A stretch of DNA of 64,000 bases, taken from NCBI GenBank assembly GCA_013433145.1, contig CM024176.1, positions 4,398,849 through 4,462,848 on the forward strand. Reading direction: 5' to 3'. The translations under genes and the position numbers were made by a program. The notes under the pieces are model-generated. The model saw only the letters and a list, made by a program, of their open reading frames with translations. It made no database searches and was not told the DNA's origin. The stretch is from Ascaris suum (Eukaryota; Nematoda; Chromadorea; Rhabditida; Ascarididae). Below, one piece after another: positions 49,902 to 63,907 of the stretch (position 1 is its first letter; each line of letters begins with the position of its first letter).

Positions 49902-50061
49902 ATGATGGGGGGAGGGGAGGAGGTCGTGGCTCCCGCGGAATCCTGCACGAATAGTGTCACCCTCGACGCCAACGATCACTGGGCACTCCTCAGTTCGACT
50001 GCGAACCCCCAAGGTCCGAACCCATCCTCCTTACGTAAACAGCAGAAACTCACTGATTCTT
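49902..50061 (+). CDS. Possible first exon of an unrecognised gene
   Basis: A GC-richer patch holds an ATG-led open frame starting MMGGGEEVVAPAESC. It reaches a strong donor (GATTCTT|GTAAGC) after 160 bases. Without that donor the frame stays open into a hydrophobic tail to 50207. Its base composition differs from its surroundings. No downstream exon could be linked with confidence and I do not recognise the peptide. It could equally be a GC-rich promoter or repeat segment. Confidence 0.22.
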
Positions 50062-53000
50062 GTAAGCAGATACGCTCTCCTTTTACACGTACTTGCATCA
50101 AGCCATTCGTAGAGAGTTTGCTCTGTCTTACGGTCGTCGCTTCTCTGCTGTGCCCAAAAGCACTTGATTTATTGCTGTGTGTTCTACTGCTCTGCTTATG
50201 CAATTAATCAAGTTTGCTGAAATACGTGTATATAGGCGATTATGCCAATCAAAGTCGACGCTGTTGTGATAATCGAAAAGAGGGTGAGGCGACATTTGTC
50301 AACTCTCCTCCTCCTTGTATCCCTCTCGCTATCTCCATCTCGCTCCATTTACTTCCCAGCCGACTAGATTCCTTTTTAGAGGATTTGTTCTCACCTCACT
50401 CAAAAAAATTCCCTTTTTCCCACCTCCAACGTCGGCCATAATTGCGTTGTATATTGTATAATAGATGATTGACGTTCTTGCCTGCTTCTTAAGAGTCCTT
50501 CACTTTGGAATGTTAGATGTCTCGATTGTATTGCAACATCCAGTCACAATTAGTTCTACCGCGCTATCATCATTGAACGGTGTATTGATACGCATAACTG
50601 TATGTTGACAATTTGCAGGTGTTTTACTTATAATTCATATTGAATTGATGGAATATTTAGATGCCTTGGAATTATTGCACTAAAATTATTTTCATCAGCA
50701 AACATTCCCTCCGACTTTCCAAAATTTTCTCCTCAAGCATTATGAGAACCTTTTTTCAGCTTCTTTGCTCAATATCACCGTTGCTATGTTGTTTTTTCTT
50801 CTTTTTTGCTTTAAGAAGTTTATTGTGCTGTTCTCTTTCCGCGCTTTTCCGTGAACGATTGTCTTCTTCTGAACGCTTCTTCATTTTGCAACTGTTTTCC
50901 ATATATTTTCATTGGAAGAACTCTAATGGAACATTTACTATTCAAAAATTTCTGCACTGACCATTATAGTGTTTCGTTTTATTGGAGACTATGGGTAATG
51001 AGTGTTTTTCGTTATTTTTTGGTCACTCTATTTGTTCGGCCATAAGAAGAAAAAATAAACTATTTGTTGGTTCTTCCTATTACGCGAAGTGAGATTTGGT
51101 GCAATGATTAATCACCACATGAAGAACATGACTGCACTCGCTGAGTAGAGTACGATTGCACTTCATGTTTATCGGGTTTCTTCTCTTTGAAGAATTTAAT
51201 CTAACTAGCTGAGAGTTAATGATTCGATGAGAGTATGAAGAAACCGAAAAATCATTCATAAATTTCCTGAAGTACACCAAATTATTCGTTGCATTTTACT
51301 AAAGAGGTTCTTTTTTTTTTTTCAAAAACACCGTTCATGAAATGAACTTCAGTTTAAGAGAATTTGTTGAAAAATTTACAGACTGGGAAGAAATTCGGAG
51401 AGATGACATCTGAAAGGCACCACAAAGCCGTTTTTAAAAAAAAGAGACTCGAAAATGACAGCTCCTTGCAAATATCTTTGAGGAGCATTAAAAGATGCGA
51501 AGAATTTATGCAATACTACAGTTTCATTTGCAATTTTTCTGCTGCAGAAAGTTTCCTAAAGCATTATTATATAGTGAAAATGTCTCTATCATTGATTGCT
51601 GATATCACTAAACAAATGAAACCTAATTAAACGTTGAAATGTTACCAGCAATTAATGTCACAACAAGTTCTCAAGTATATCTTCTCTGGGCGAATTCGTC
51701 ACAATTTCACTTTCTGGGAATAGATACTATAGGTGCAATGATTATTAAACGTGGATGTTTATTCATAGCGTAAAGGTTTTTGCGATTTTTTGACGTTCAT
51801 CTTGCGGACTTTTTTTTATTATCAATCATATGCATACATATATCCTTAGCCCTTAAGCTTGGTTTCGTAGCACTCTAATTCGCCATTATTTCTGGGTACG
51901 AAGACGATTCGCCGTTATAAATGATTCATTCGAAAATTTCTACCAGAGAGAAACTTGATAATTTTCTGTGACTTGCGTAAAACGCAAAATCCGTTTATAT
52001 CTTTTATTCCTCTTCCTCTTCAAAATGGAACGTGCCCCTATGTTTCCTAACTCCTGGCTTCGAACAGAACATGCTCAAGTATCAGTCACCGTGTAGCGAC
52101 CGCGTTATTCCGAACAGCAGCTATCAGTGGTGAACTCAGGTCGTTGCCATGATTCCAGAACCCCGAAGTTTCAGTAATTTTTGCGACTTTTCACTTCGAT
52201 TCCAAGGTTGAAGGTCAAAAGCTATTGTGAGCTAAAGATGGCAGTGGAACCAACTGTTGTGGACGTTAGTCATTTCACTTTGTTGCTTTACAATTTCGGT
52301 ATATTTTTGGATAGTTTTGCCCTCACATTGGTTGCGAAACACTACTCCATTTCGTTTGATGAATCAATGCAACAAGTCCAAGTACCAACCTTCTTGTGTC
52401 TGAAAAGTGAACAGTTTTCAAGTTTCTGTGACACAAGTTTGTTGGACTTTTCAGCAAACTTTTTAGCCTGGTTAGCCGATAATTTCCTGGATTGCTGATC
52501 AGAAACGTATGTAGGTGATGATGGATGCTATTCCAGGAAAAAAAATCAGGCCGTACATTATATGCTAAATTCAATATGTTATCCCTTTGAATGTTTTTCA
52601 AATATCAACACTGTTATTTGTATTAACTAATATAAATACTTAAATATTAGCACCAGTACTTTTTTTATAATAGTGACCATCTTAATGAACTGGCCATACA
52701 ACGTCGTGCTTCTCATCGGCCTTTCAGTACTACATCTTGCGAACTGTTTGGAAGACGAAAGAAAAGAAAACTGGGACAAGCAGTGACGCTAAGCTGCTGA
52801 CCGAGCGGTAAATAATTGTTCATCCAAAAACACTCATTATATCAGTTCGCAAATGCCAGTTATAATTCTGGAATCATAACAGGGCACAACGAAGTTCATA
52901 GACGCGACCACAAGCAATCATCCACAGAGACTTAATAAAGGTAGTACTCATCGTCGAAAAAAAAACAGGCAAATTATCAAGCTTATTTGCAACATCCGAT

Positions 53001-55679
53001 TTACTGCTGAAAGCTAGGATAAACAAGTTGCTGTCAATTAGATGAAGGATTCATTACTGGAACTGGGTGTCTTTTATGTTTATCTTCTTTATATTTACCT
53101 GAACGAGACTCTTGTACGTTTGCTACGTTTTAGTTCTCCTTACCGTTAGCCGCTGTGTGGAAAATGATAAGCACCATTTTTCATGGTGTGCTCGAATTTC
53201 AGCATTTTTGACTCACACTGTGTTATGGAACTTCTGCTGAAATTTCTTTTCCCAGCAGTAATATGATGCCAGGTCCTCATTCTTAGTTAAAGTCTTCATT
53301 GAGGGATTCTTCTCACTTCTCTCCACGACTTTTCTTCAGCATCTTTCTGCTTCTTATTATTGCGAAAATCTTCGCCTCGTAGCACACCGTTCAGCAGTTC
53401 AGCAAGAACAGGCAACACATGTTGAAAAAGGAATCTCAAATAATTCAGTGCTGCAGACAATTCTGTTCAGTATGGATTTTCAATAAAGTCATGCAATTGA
53501 AACAAGAATGCTGAAGGCGGGCTAATTGAAATAGTTCGTGGAATTAGGCTCCTGATGAAAAGCCTTCCGATTTCGTAACTGATTTAAACATCAATTATAC
53601 TGTAAAAATACTCCATGAAGTGTTGTTATATTCGATTTGTAATCCAATGTGACGGCCCATGAACTTCAAAGAAAAGCTGTCAACTTTGGAAGTAATCCTC
53701 ATTTAAATTTTCTAGTTGGTCATTTCATTTAGCTCTCCTTACATTAAGCAAAAAAGATGTTGCTCTGAGAAAGACAACACATCCATAATAGGATTCAAAT
53801 TAGCTGACCAAAGAGCAACGTGCAAAGATAGGCATTTCGAACTGAACAGCGAAGTGACCAATGCTGAGCAGAATGGGCGTCTTATACGTCCCGAAGCAAT
53901 TGTCACCCACTGATTGTCGAGAAAAGTAACTGAAACCTTGAATTACAGATGACATAAATGGATAGATTTGCTTGGAATACAACCGTAATATGCACTTTTG
54001 CAACCCACCTCATCGAATCAACCGATTTCTTAAGCCACTAACTGATAGCGGAGTGTGCACAACAACCGCTGATATAAATGATGCATGGAAATTGGTTTTT
54101 TTTTTGCAACTCGATGGGCGCAAAATGAGCACACCACAGGTATTAGCTGCACATAAAGTTTCCTCGTTATTACGTTTGCCGAACTATCAATGACTGATTG
54201 CGCGTTCGTGCGACAGGTAGTATCACTGCACATTGTGCGCAAACCATCAGTTTTCTCTCATTTGTGACGTGCATATGCAGTAAAAGTCGAAACGAATTTA
54301 CCCCAGAGAACGACTTTAAACACATTTTTTTCTCGTCGGCAGTAAGTTCGTTTCAAATTCTTGACCAGGAACTACCGTACTATTTCAATTAATCTCGAAA
54401 ATCATAATAGTACTCCACCAGCCTGAATCGCTGTCGTTTCATTTGAGGGCGTTTCTCAAACACCGCCATACAGAGTTAGATCGAAAATTGGTAGATAATC
54501 TAGCAGAAAGATTAGTCGAAGACATCTCTCCATTCTTCAGTAAAACAATATACTTCCACATTTGAACAACTGTTTTGTGATTTAAACAAATAACTTCATC
54601 ACTAAGCAAGAATTTGATGCACTTCATATAGCTCATTGATTGCATCTATAGCTTATTTTACTCTTTATAAAAAATGATGTTTGAAAATTGCTTAAATACT
54701 GGTGTCATCGATGGCCTATATTATGTGCACTTTTTTACCTTCAGTGATGTCGCTTTTAACAACAAAACAAAATATGCAAATACGGCAACTGGAAAGATGG
54801 TGCCGATACATGGAGAAGCGTGTCAGAAAAGCTGACACTATATACGTTTCAGCATTGCGCTAATCCAATCAGTCACTTTCATTTGATCGGAATGAACTAA
54901 AATAAAAAGTAAAATAATGCGTTCATGTTTTGATTAATTTGATCGCGAACACAAATCTTCCACGAAAGGATTATCATCATATAGCGTGGGTAGTGTAAAG
55001 TGAAGAATAATCAGTGCTCTCGTCGAAAGTCATACAAGTTTTTTCTATTGTTTCAGCGTCTATAATTCCTTTCAAATTCAGTGGATCCCCGTTTTGAGAA
55101 AATAAATAAGAAGAAGATCTCATTATGTTGTAGATTATATTCAGTAGATTTCATAAATTCGCCCTTAATGATTCTCGAAATGAAATTGCCAGGTAAACAG
55201 TTCAAACGCATATCAATGCGTCCATATTCATAAATACGCGCAGAACAGACGAAGCTTGAATGTGCTTTGCAACAAGCGTATAAAAATATCGTCGCTCAAG
55301 CAGAAATAAATGCTGGTTTCTTTTGCTTGCGTTTAAAGGGGCTAAATTGTGACGACTCGCCATTCACGACTTGCAGAATGTGCACTCGGTATGATGAAGG
55401 TTAAAAAAAAGCTTTTCTAGATATTACAGCTTTATGTAAAATAATGTAATATAGTTAAAAAAGTGCTTCTCTAAGGGAGTGAAAGAACGCAAAAGAATGC
55501 AAATTGTGCGATTAGTCTCTGTAAAACATTTCATTCTTTTTGTACTGAAGTCTATTTATTTACTTCATTTCTATTAAATTTCATCACAGTGAATCATAAT
55601 TTGTTTCAGTTTTAATTAAAAAACTGTTCAAGTAATTCCAGAGTATTGCAGTGCTACTCACGAAAATTTTACGATAGCC
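50062..55679. other. No supported gene; scattered weak ORFs
   Basis: Open stretches with protein-like reading lie on the + strand at 51364-51630, 52181-52498, 53716-53913, 53972-54193 and 54365-54565 (the last reads ...HRHTELDRKLVDNLAERLVEDISPFF). They are of a length chance can give, and I could not chain them with phase-consistent splice sites. A fast-evolving multi-exon gene remains possible. No RNA gene or clear repeat was seen. Confidence 0.3.
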
Positions 55680-55829
55680 TTGCTATGTAGACAAGTTAAT
55701 GACTTTCAAAGAAGTATTATTTTTTTTTTCATTTATTTATTTCAGTCAATAGAGGAGCATTCATTACGAATAAATGTCTCTTCATATCACTTCTCTCTGC
55801 CTGAGCCAATCTTTCTGTTCGAGCTCGCT

Positions 55830-56065
55830 CCTCTGGTCTTCAGGTCGGCATCTACTTCTTGCAGGTCGGTCTCGTGAAGGTTAGGGCTTAGGCCTGTCTG
55901 CTGCTCCTCAACTGCTCACGAGCCAATCCACCGTTGTTCCTCGTATGATTGTGGAGACTTAACCCGCCGCCCGTCGTCCCGATGAGGGTGCTGGAGGGGG
56001 TGGCTCGGTTGAGCGGGGCCAACAAGTCTGGTCGGAGCTTACTTACAACCGACCACGCGGTGGCA
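55830..56065. repeat. GC-rich unclassified segment, possible repeat copy
   Basis: This is sharply more GC-rich than the sequence on either side, with CCGCCGCCCGTCGTCCC and GGAGGGGGTGG runs. It contains a duplicated CAGGTCGG (near 55841 and 55863) and a 7-bp inverted repeat TGGTCGG...CCGACCA near 56029-56056. No ORF of note crosses it. The composition suggests an inserted repeat or a processed sequence rather than a local exon. Confidence 0.35.
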
Positions 56066-56178
56066 ATGTAAAGCTATGAATAACCTCGGTGTATAGACAA
56101 GCTAGCGGCGTTGATATCAAAGTACCGCTATAAGATTTCAGTTTTCAATAGTTTATTGGATGATAATAAATTGATTAA

Positions 56179-56189
56179 CCCCCCCCCCC
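56179..56189. repeat. C11 homopolymer
   Basis: A run of 11 C. It sits just beyond the GC-rich segment and may be its tail, or it may be a sequencing-sensitive site. Confidence 0.8.
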
Positions 56190-59100
56190 ATCCCCTATAG
56201 CTCATCACAAAAATTCCCCCAATTTATTGAATAATTTTCAATATGACGAGAAGAAGCTTTCAATGATAGATTGAGTCATCGCAGTGGCCTCGATCTTCGC
56301 AGTGCATGTCATCGCAATTTCCGAGCTCACTCCTCCAAAAATAGAGATAATCTTCTTCTCTAAGCCAAATCACTCCATTTGTGATGTTCAATAGTGAATG
56401 CGAACGAAAGAAGCACTTCTCATTTCATTTGCATTCTTTTTGCCGTTACAGATTTATGCTCTCTGTTTGTCAATTCTTCCATGCTTCTTATTAAAATTGC
56501 CCATTCTTTTTGCAATTTCGTTATGCGAATAATTTAAGCTTAGAGAAACTTTGCTTGTAATATTTCCTTCAGACGCAAAACAATGATTTACAAGCATTTA
56601 GAAAACGCTTACTCTTGTTTTACGAAATCTCGGCAAGTTTCTACAACTGTGTTTTAAATCTTTGTTGAAATTGGGTCTGTTTAACAAATTGAAATATGAG
56701 TAAAATAGAAAATGCTGCTAGTGTTGATTGCACTTACATATGCTTTTCATCTTATTCAAGAATATATGAGGTTATAGAATAATAAAAACAAATGATGACG
56801 AAGTTAAAGATAGGAATTTGCATATATTCAAAGAGCACGCTCTTCAAAGGAATTTATATCGCAACGACATGCTGATTTCTTATCCGAATATTTCCGTCAA
56901 CTCAAAATAGCCGTTGTGTTTTGCTTCACTAATAAACCAGTCCAGCTCCATTTATAAGGTCGTATTTCCTGTAATCAACGTTATAATCATTTAAAAGGGT
57001 GATTCTCTATATTTCCGACATCTTCACTCCACCTCCATCACACTATTGCACTTTGTTTTTACATCCTCTCTCTCCCTTTTCCCTTCCCGTTGTATGTGCT
57101 AGGTTGTTCCCTGCATAGCCATTCCTCTACCGTCGACCATTCGTCAGCTAATATCAAAGCAATGGCGCAAGATTACTTGATTATCGATTTGCACTGAGAG
57201 GATAAACAGCACAATTGTAAAATTATCATGCTGAATGAATTTAACATAAAAGTTAAATCGAATATTATGAGAAATCTTCGATGAAAAAATTCTTGTTGAT
57301 TTTTGAGAATATATAATGAATATTTACATCGCAGAGAGAAAATGTTTTTACGAAGTGATGAAAAACTTTTCTTTTGAGTTAGCCAAAGAGGAATGTTGCT
57401 CTCTGTCAATATGTCATTTCGCAAGCACGCATCACATTTCTCTATTGTCGATACATTTCAAAGGGAAAGTTATTGGCGAAATTCGATCGTTGCCTCTTAT
57501 ACCTCTGAATTAATTGAGTATTTCTGTTGGAATATTCGCAAATTTTCTCAAAATTTTATTCTTTAGCAAATATGGACACAAATTTCATGAGGATTCGAGA
57601 TGAAACTTCTATGAAATTATAAAACGAGCTGCATGTTGTGCTGTAAAAAAATGAGATATCCAGTAGAAGATTGAAGCGGTTATGACGAAAAATTAGCAAA
57701 ATAAACCTACTGGAGTTGCAAAAAAAAGCGCTGAAGGGCTTTGGTTTCCTGCAATTTTTTGTTTGTTTTTTTTTTCAACCCTCTCTTTCTGCCTCGTTTT
57801 AGAGAGGATTTTTTGTGGAGCTGGGAGCGGGAGAAGGTTGAGAAATGGGTTTGTTTCTCTACCGTTAAGAGGGTTTCAGTTTTTTTTTTCTGCGAGAAAG
57901 AGTGGAAGCAAACGGAGTACATAAAATAACAGACCTCACAATATAAGCAAAACTCGTTTGCCTTGTTTCTAAATTTCTATTTGTATCCACAATAAACGTC
58001 TCTTCTGATGCTATTCATGACTATGTCCATTCACTAAGAAATTTTTACCATTCTAGAGCGAATATTGGCAACATTTTTGTGCGCTTGTTGCATAAATTCA
58101 AACTTTGCAATACTAGAGTCGCTGTATTGCTAGAACATTAAAAGGCAAATCTCAAAAACAACGAGTATTGGACGAATCTATAAACTACTATACTAAAGAG
58201 CAAATGGCAGCTGCTCATTTAATAGGTAATTCGTAACGATCATAGAAGTGTTTGAAAGCATTACTCGCAAAACCTAATGCATATAAAGGAATAGAGAACA
58301 ACAACAGTTCTATCGGAATTTGATGGTGCAATATTTTTGGTTTGTATGAGCCATTTTGGTTTGCCTTTTCTCCATCATTGTTTCTTAGTCGATTATCCTA
58401 AATTTAAATTCCAATGTTGCCGATTTCTTTCTCAGTTTCAAATGCTATCACTAACATCTTCTACGCTCATCACTGCAGGTGTAAAGGAATTAATCACCGT
58501 TCGTGCGAAGAAATATACGGAGTGATTTTGAACGGAATATCTATACTTCTAGCTCATTGTTTTTGTCACTGTCAACTATTAGTGATAGAATAAATTGCTC
58601 ATCTGACTTGAATTTATTTAATAAGCGCCGGAACAGTGAAGCAAGCTAGAAATTGTTGTCGGCCAACGACGAGCGCATCCAGTCCCTCGAAATCGACCAA
58701 TTACATCTCTCTTGAATCTTATTAATTAAACGTTTAAAGCTGAAAATAGAAAAAATAGTGATGTGAAAAAAATACGTGTGCCAAATTCCATAATTTTCTT
58801 TGATTGGCAAATGTTAAACATATTCATCGACTTTTATTAAAAAGAAAAAAGCACTTTCCCCGCTAACAACTCTCAGAAAGAAGTTGCTTCGAGTAAAACG
58901 CCTAATATTGAAATGAGATGTAATTAGACGACCAAATAGTTTTCATCTTCATATTACTTTTTGCTGTTCAAATTTCTTCAATGTTTCCACAAAATGAAAT
59001 AGAATTTATTTCTTTTAGAAATTCGAATGATCATTCGGCAATGATTTCGTTGAGATACCGAAAACACTGCTTATTTTCCAAAGGAATCATAGGTTCGCAA

Positions 59101-60891
59101 AAAAAAAATCAGCAATGATATACTTGTATTACTTGGTTGATCAAATATAGCTTCTTCAAATAGCACCTCAATTCAGCAAAATATTGCCGCAATTTCCATT
59201 GTGTGCCAACCAAAAAATGACGCAACATTTTGCCGAGTTGGAAGGACCGTTGCAAAGAAATAGCGCTCTAGAAAAAGTGCCGATAGAGCGCAGCGAATGT
59301 GATTCGCATTTAACGGCACGTGGCTGTTATATTTGAGGGGCTGTCCCATTGCATATCTATTGAATATTTATGTTTATTTCACAACATATTCTTTGCCTCA
59401 TATATGACAGTTTCCTCCAGAATATTAGAGAACAAACTTATTGAGCATTACGTAATGATTTGTTGATTTCTGTAAATTTATGTTAGCTTCCTAGATGTAT
59501 GTATGAGTTTAGAAATGCCATATCATATACACAAATCCTTACTGATGAGCTCATTCTGAGGCTATGCAAACCTTTGTTCACTAGAATGGAAAACCTCACA
59601 GCGCATTATCTATATATTTATCTCTCACTGAACTTCCAGTGGCATCAACTTTATTTGCAAATCTCTAAAAAAGCATAGTTCTGAAGTCGTAAAATGTACT
59701 GCATGTTCGCATAAAATAATGTTCACAACATTATCGACTCCTCTTCGTTAGTTATTTTCAAGCCATCTCAGAAAATAGTGCATACCCTTAGGATCTTCGG
59801 ATGCCATCGGTGATTTTAAGTAGATACGATGAGTTTAGTATTATTTCATCAAATGACGTTTCGAAAAACACTAGTCCATTTCAACCGTCGTACAAACGAC
59901 GAGGTAGATAATTTACCTTGAGTTACTTGAGACCAAAAGAATTATACGTGAATTGACATTTTCCTACCAGATATTCAAGTGCATTTTTTGAAAAATTTTC
60001 TCATTTACTCAGCTTCCATAATTCACAACAGCATTGCTTCCAGCTTGAAGGGGAAACGTAGCTACGGAAAATATTGATCATCTACTTGCCAGGTTATAAT
60101 AGCACACACGTCTATTGTTGTACGAGATTATATGGATGTACTTATTCTGGTCACACTGAGAATTGCATTGACCATGGCAGCAGCCTGTTCGTATTTGTTC
60201 ACCGATTACTAACTGTCTGTCTTCCAACTAGACCACATTTGATTTCATGTACTTCCGGAATGGAACGTTTTTATTACTGATGATACTGCTAATTGTACAT
60301 TGCGCGAACTATGCATATGCATTGTTTTCTTTGTTGAAAACTGATGATTTCCCTCCTTTTTTTTCTCCACAATTAAATTTCGATGATGTCTTATAGATAA
60401 ATTGGTGCAATAGTGGAATCTCTTTCGGCACATTCAACTATTAGCGCAGCACTAAGTATAACTTCTTAATATATTTATGACGAAGGTGGAATTTATCACT
60501 ATCCATGCACATATAAATTATATTGGATGGATTTTAAGAGCTTCTTTTCTTAAAATTACTGAAGTGATAATATTGGATTTTATATGTACATAAATAGCTG
60601 TAATTGGATTTCAAAACATCATAGCTTAATGCAAAAAACCGTCCTCAACGATATTCGTTCGGTCGTTTATCAACTGTCGAAATCTATAACTTAATAGCTA
60701 TCTAAATGTTATTAATATAACAAATATCAGCGACATCTGGAATAATGAACTGAACAAATAATCCTATGAATTTTAAAAGTGATTTCGCACTCAGGTGTGA
60801 TCTTCATAAAGTAGTTCAGCTCTTTTGGGCGATTATTATATAGAGTAGGCTTATTGCATTAAGAACTATTATCAATTGACTGAAATTGTTG
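56190..60891. other. No supported gene
   Basis: AT-rich sequence. At 58479-58525 a short open stretch after a good acceptor (CATCACTGCAG) reads VKELITVRAKKYTE-stop, with AATAAA at 58589-58594. This could be a terminal exon, but no partner was found. A perfect 8-bp inverted repeat (GCGCTCTA/TAGAGCGC) lies at 59263-59291. Confidence 0.3.
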
Positions 60892-60948
60892 TTAGCATGA
60901 AAGCTTTGACAAGCTCGATAGTCGAGCTTGTCAAAGCTTTCATGCTAA
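60892..60948. repeat. Perfect 57-bp palindrome (27-bp arms, 3-nt loop)
   Basis: The left arm 60892-60918 and right arm 60922-60948 are exact reverse complements around TAG. The right arm overlaps the first unit of an 18-bp direct duplication. Such perfect arms in otherwise unconstrained DNA imply recent origin (fold-back, template switch or assembly artefact). Confidence 0.95.
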
Positions 60949-60977
60949 GCGGACGAACAATGCTAAGCGGACGAACA
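60942..60977. repeat. 18-bp tandem duplication
   Basis: The unit ATGCTAAGCGGACGAACA occurs twice in direct tandem (60942-60959 and 60960-60977). The first copy overlaps the right arm of the palindrome. Confidence 0.95.
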
Positions 60978-62283
<1,306 letters not shown>

Positions 62284-63026
62284 TCATAGCCGATATGAAG
62301 CGCATATCGCCGTCAGATCGCACTGCTCCAAGCGTCTCTTAAAGCATGATAAATTAGCAGCCATTACCACATCATTTGGTAAACTGTTCCAGATGGGAAC
62401 AACACGGTTAAGCAAAAGAGTGAAGCACATCATTTCGATTTGTTGACTCCTTTCATTTTGAAAAAAGTTAAGCTTCGAGTGCAGTGCGAACTTTGCAAAG
62501 AGAAAATGCCCTCGAATAGAATGCCTCAGAAATCTTTGACGAACTTGAAACATAAATGTAAATCGAAGTGAACTCTGCGATGCCGCAGAGGTTTCCTGTC
62601 AAAAATACGAAGCCGCTGCTCATAATTAAGCTGGAACGGTCCATGGAAAGCCGCCTCAGTGAAGCGCCGTTGAACTCTCGCAATTATCTTGATATTCTTT
62701 TTTACGGAGAGAGACCAAACCTGACTACAGTATCCCAAAATGGGCCGACAGTAGGCAACGAAAGCTTTCCGATAATTTTCTACGCAACTGTATTGCGCGG
62801 CAAGCAGAATGCAAATCGCAGCCTTCCGCGAAATTTCCACACAACGATTATACCTTCTAACGTCGGAAGTCACATAAACAGCTAGGTCCATCATCACTTC
62901 CTCTACGGGAAGATCGAGATCAAATAAATGCAGAGGACATTCACTCAAAAAATTCAATTGCAAGACAATGCATTTCTCTGCAGATACGTCGAGTGCCATA
63001 GCTGTGACCACTTTCTGATCAGCCAT
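62284..63026 (-). pseudogene. CR1/Jockey-type LINE, C-terminal end of reverse transcriptase ORF, frameshifted
   Basis: Minus-strand ORF 63026-62526 encodes the end of a non-LTR reverse transcriptase: a segment of the DLAVYVTSDV type, then AYCRPILGYCSQVWSLSVKK and VQRRFTEAAF, matching the 'Y..RP.LEY.S.VWSP...I..LE.VQRRFT' block of CR1/Jockey/RTE elements. The expected next part, VVPIWNSLPNDVV followed by FKRRLEQ, continues in a different frame (62553-62284), so a frameshift lies near 62530-62550. The catalytic FADD-type motif and everything upstream are missing: a stop precedes 63026 and no homologous sequence follows. It is a 5'-truncated dead copy, as is typical for LINE insertion. Confidence 0.85.
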
Positions 63027-63258
63027 ATCCTAATGTAATACGTTATAATCTAGTTGGGGCTCGATAATAGGTCTGCATATTTTCACATCAACAGCGCGAA
63101 TCTTGCAGCAGCTTAATAAGCTCTCTGGAAGATCGTTCACATGAAGTAGAGATAGGAAAGGTTACATTCGCTAGCTGTACCAGGCTCACTTGGACAGTTG
63201 CCTTTTACCTTGTCGGAGCAGGCATCAGGTTTCACTAATTTCTGTACGGCCACTGATC
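62568..63258. other. Space between the LINE and the right-edge gene
   Basis: Beyond the LINE end at 63026, the bases up to 63258 show no gene. Part of 63172-63258 may belong to the first visible exon of the right-edge gene. Confidence 0.35.
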
Positions 63259-63322
63259 ATGGTTGGTCCTGCTTCTGACAGTCTTCGAGGCAGGAGCCGG
63301 GATCGGCGTGAATTCAATGTCG
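63259..63322 (+). CDS. Unrecognised gene at right edge, first visible exon
   Basis: The frame MVGPASDSLRGRSRDRREFNV ends at donor TCG|GTAACA in phase 1 and joins exactly to the next exon. I set the start at the ATG at 63259. The frame is open back to 63172 with possible acceptors (63170, and a CAG ending near 63225), so the exon could be longer and internal. The peptide is Arg/Ser-rich with no domain I recognise. Confidence 0.4.
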
Positions 63323-63326
63323 GTAA

Positions 63327-63560
<234 letters not shown>

Positions 63561-63619
63561 CGTCTTTGCATTTCATTTGGCAAGCAGCCGAAAAGAAAAA
63601 CTTTGTGCGCCGCTTTAAG
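63561..63619 (+). CDS. Unrecognised gene at right edge, second exon
   Basis: This 59-base exon has excellent borders: acceptor CTTTGTTTTCAG and donor TTTAAG|GTAAGC. Phase 1 in and phase 0 out gives a joining Ala, then [19 protein letters not shown]. The peptide has the alternating aromatic/charged pattern of a folded domain, but I cannot name the family. Confidence 0.6.
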
Positions 63620-63907
63620 GTAAGCAAAAAAATGTCGGAATAAATTTCTCTGTAAATCGCCGCCATTCTTCTCATTCATTCGCCGTTGTCATGTCAAGGA
63701 CAAATGGCGTTCGTTACACTTGCTGAGTGTTTTTCTTCACTAAATCATTGTGGCAAACAAACGCGTCCACTTTTTACAACGAATTTTGAAAAAAACAACT
63801 GATTGATGAGCAATTTTTGAAAAACGATGCGCCAATTTTCAATTCATTACTACAATGAATCATTACGACTGTACCAACTTCTATATTTTTGAATAATGCT
63901 TTCATAG

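Noticed and set aside
52181..52601. Overlapping ORFs of 92-105 codons on both strands
   Set aside because: Three frames are open at once, with no splice or homology support; consistent with chance.
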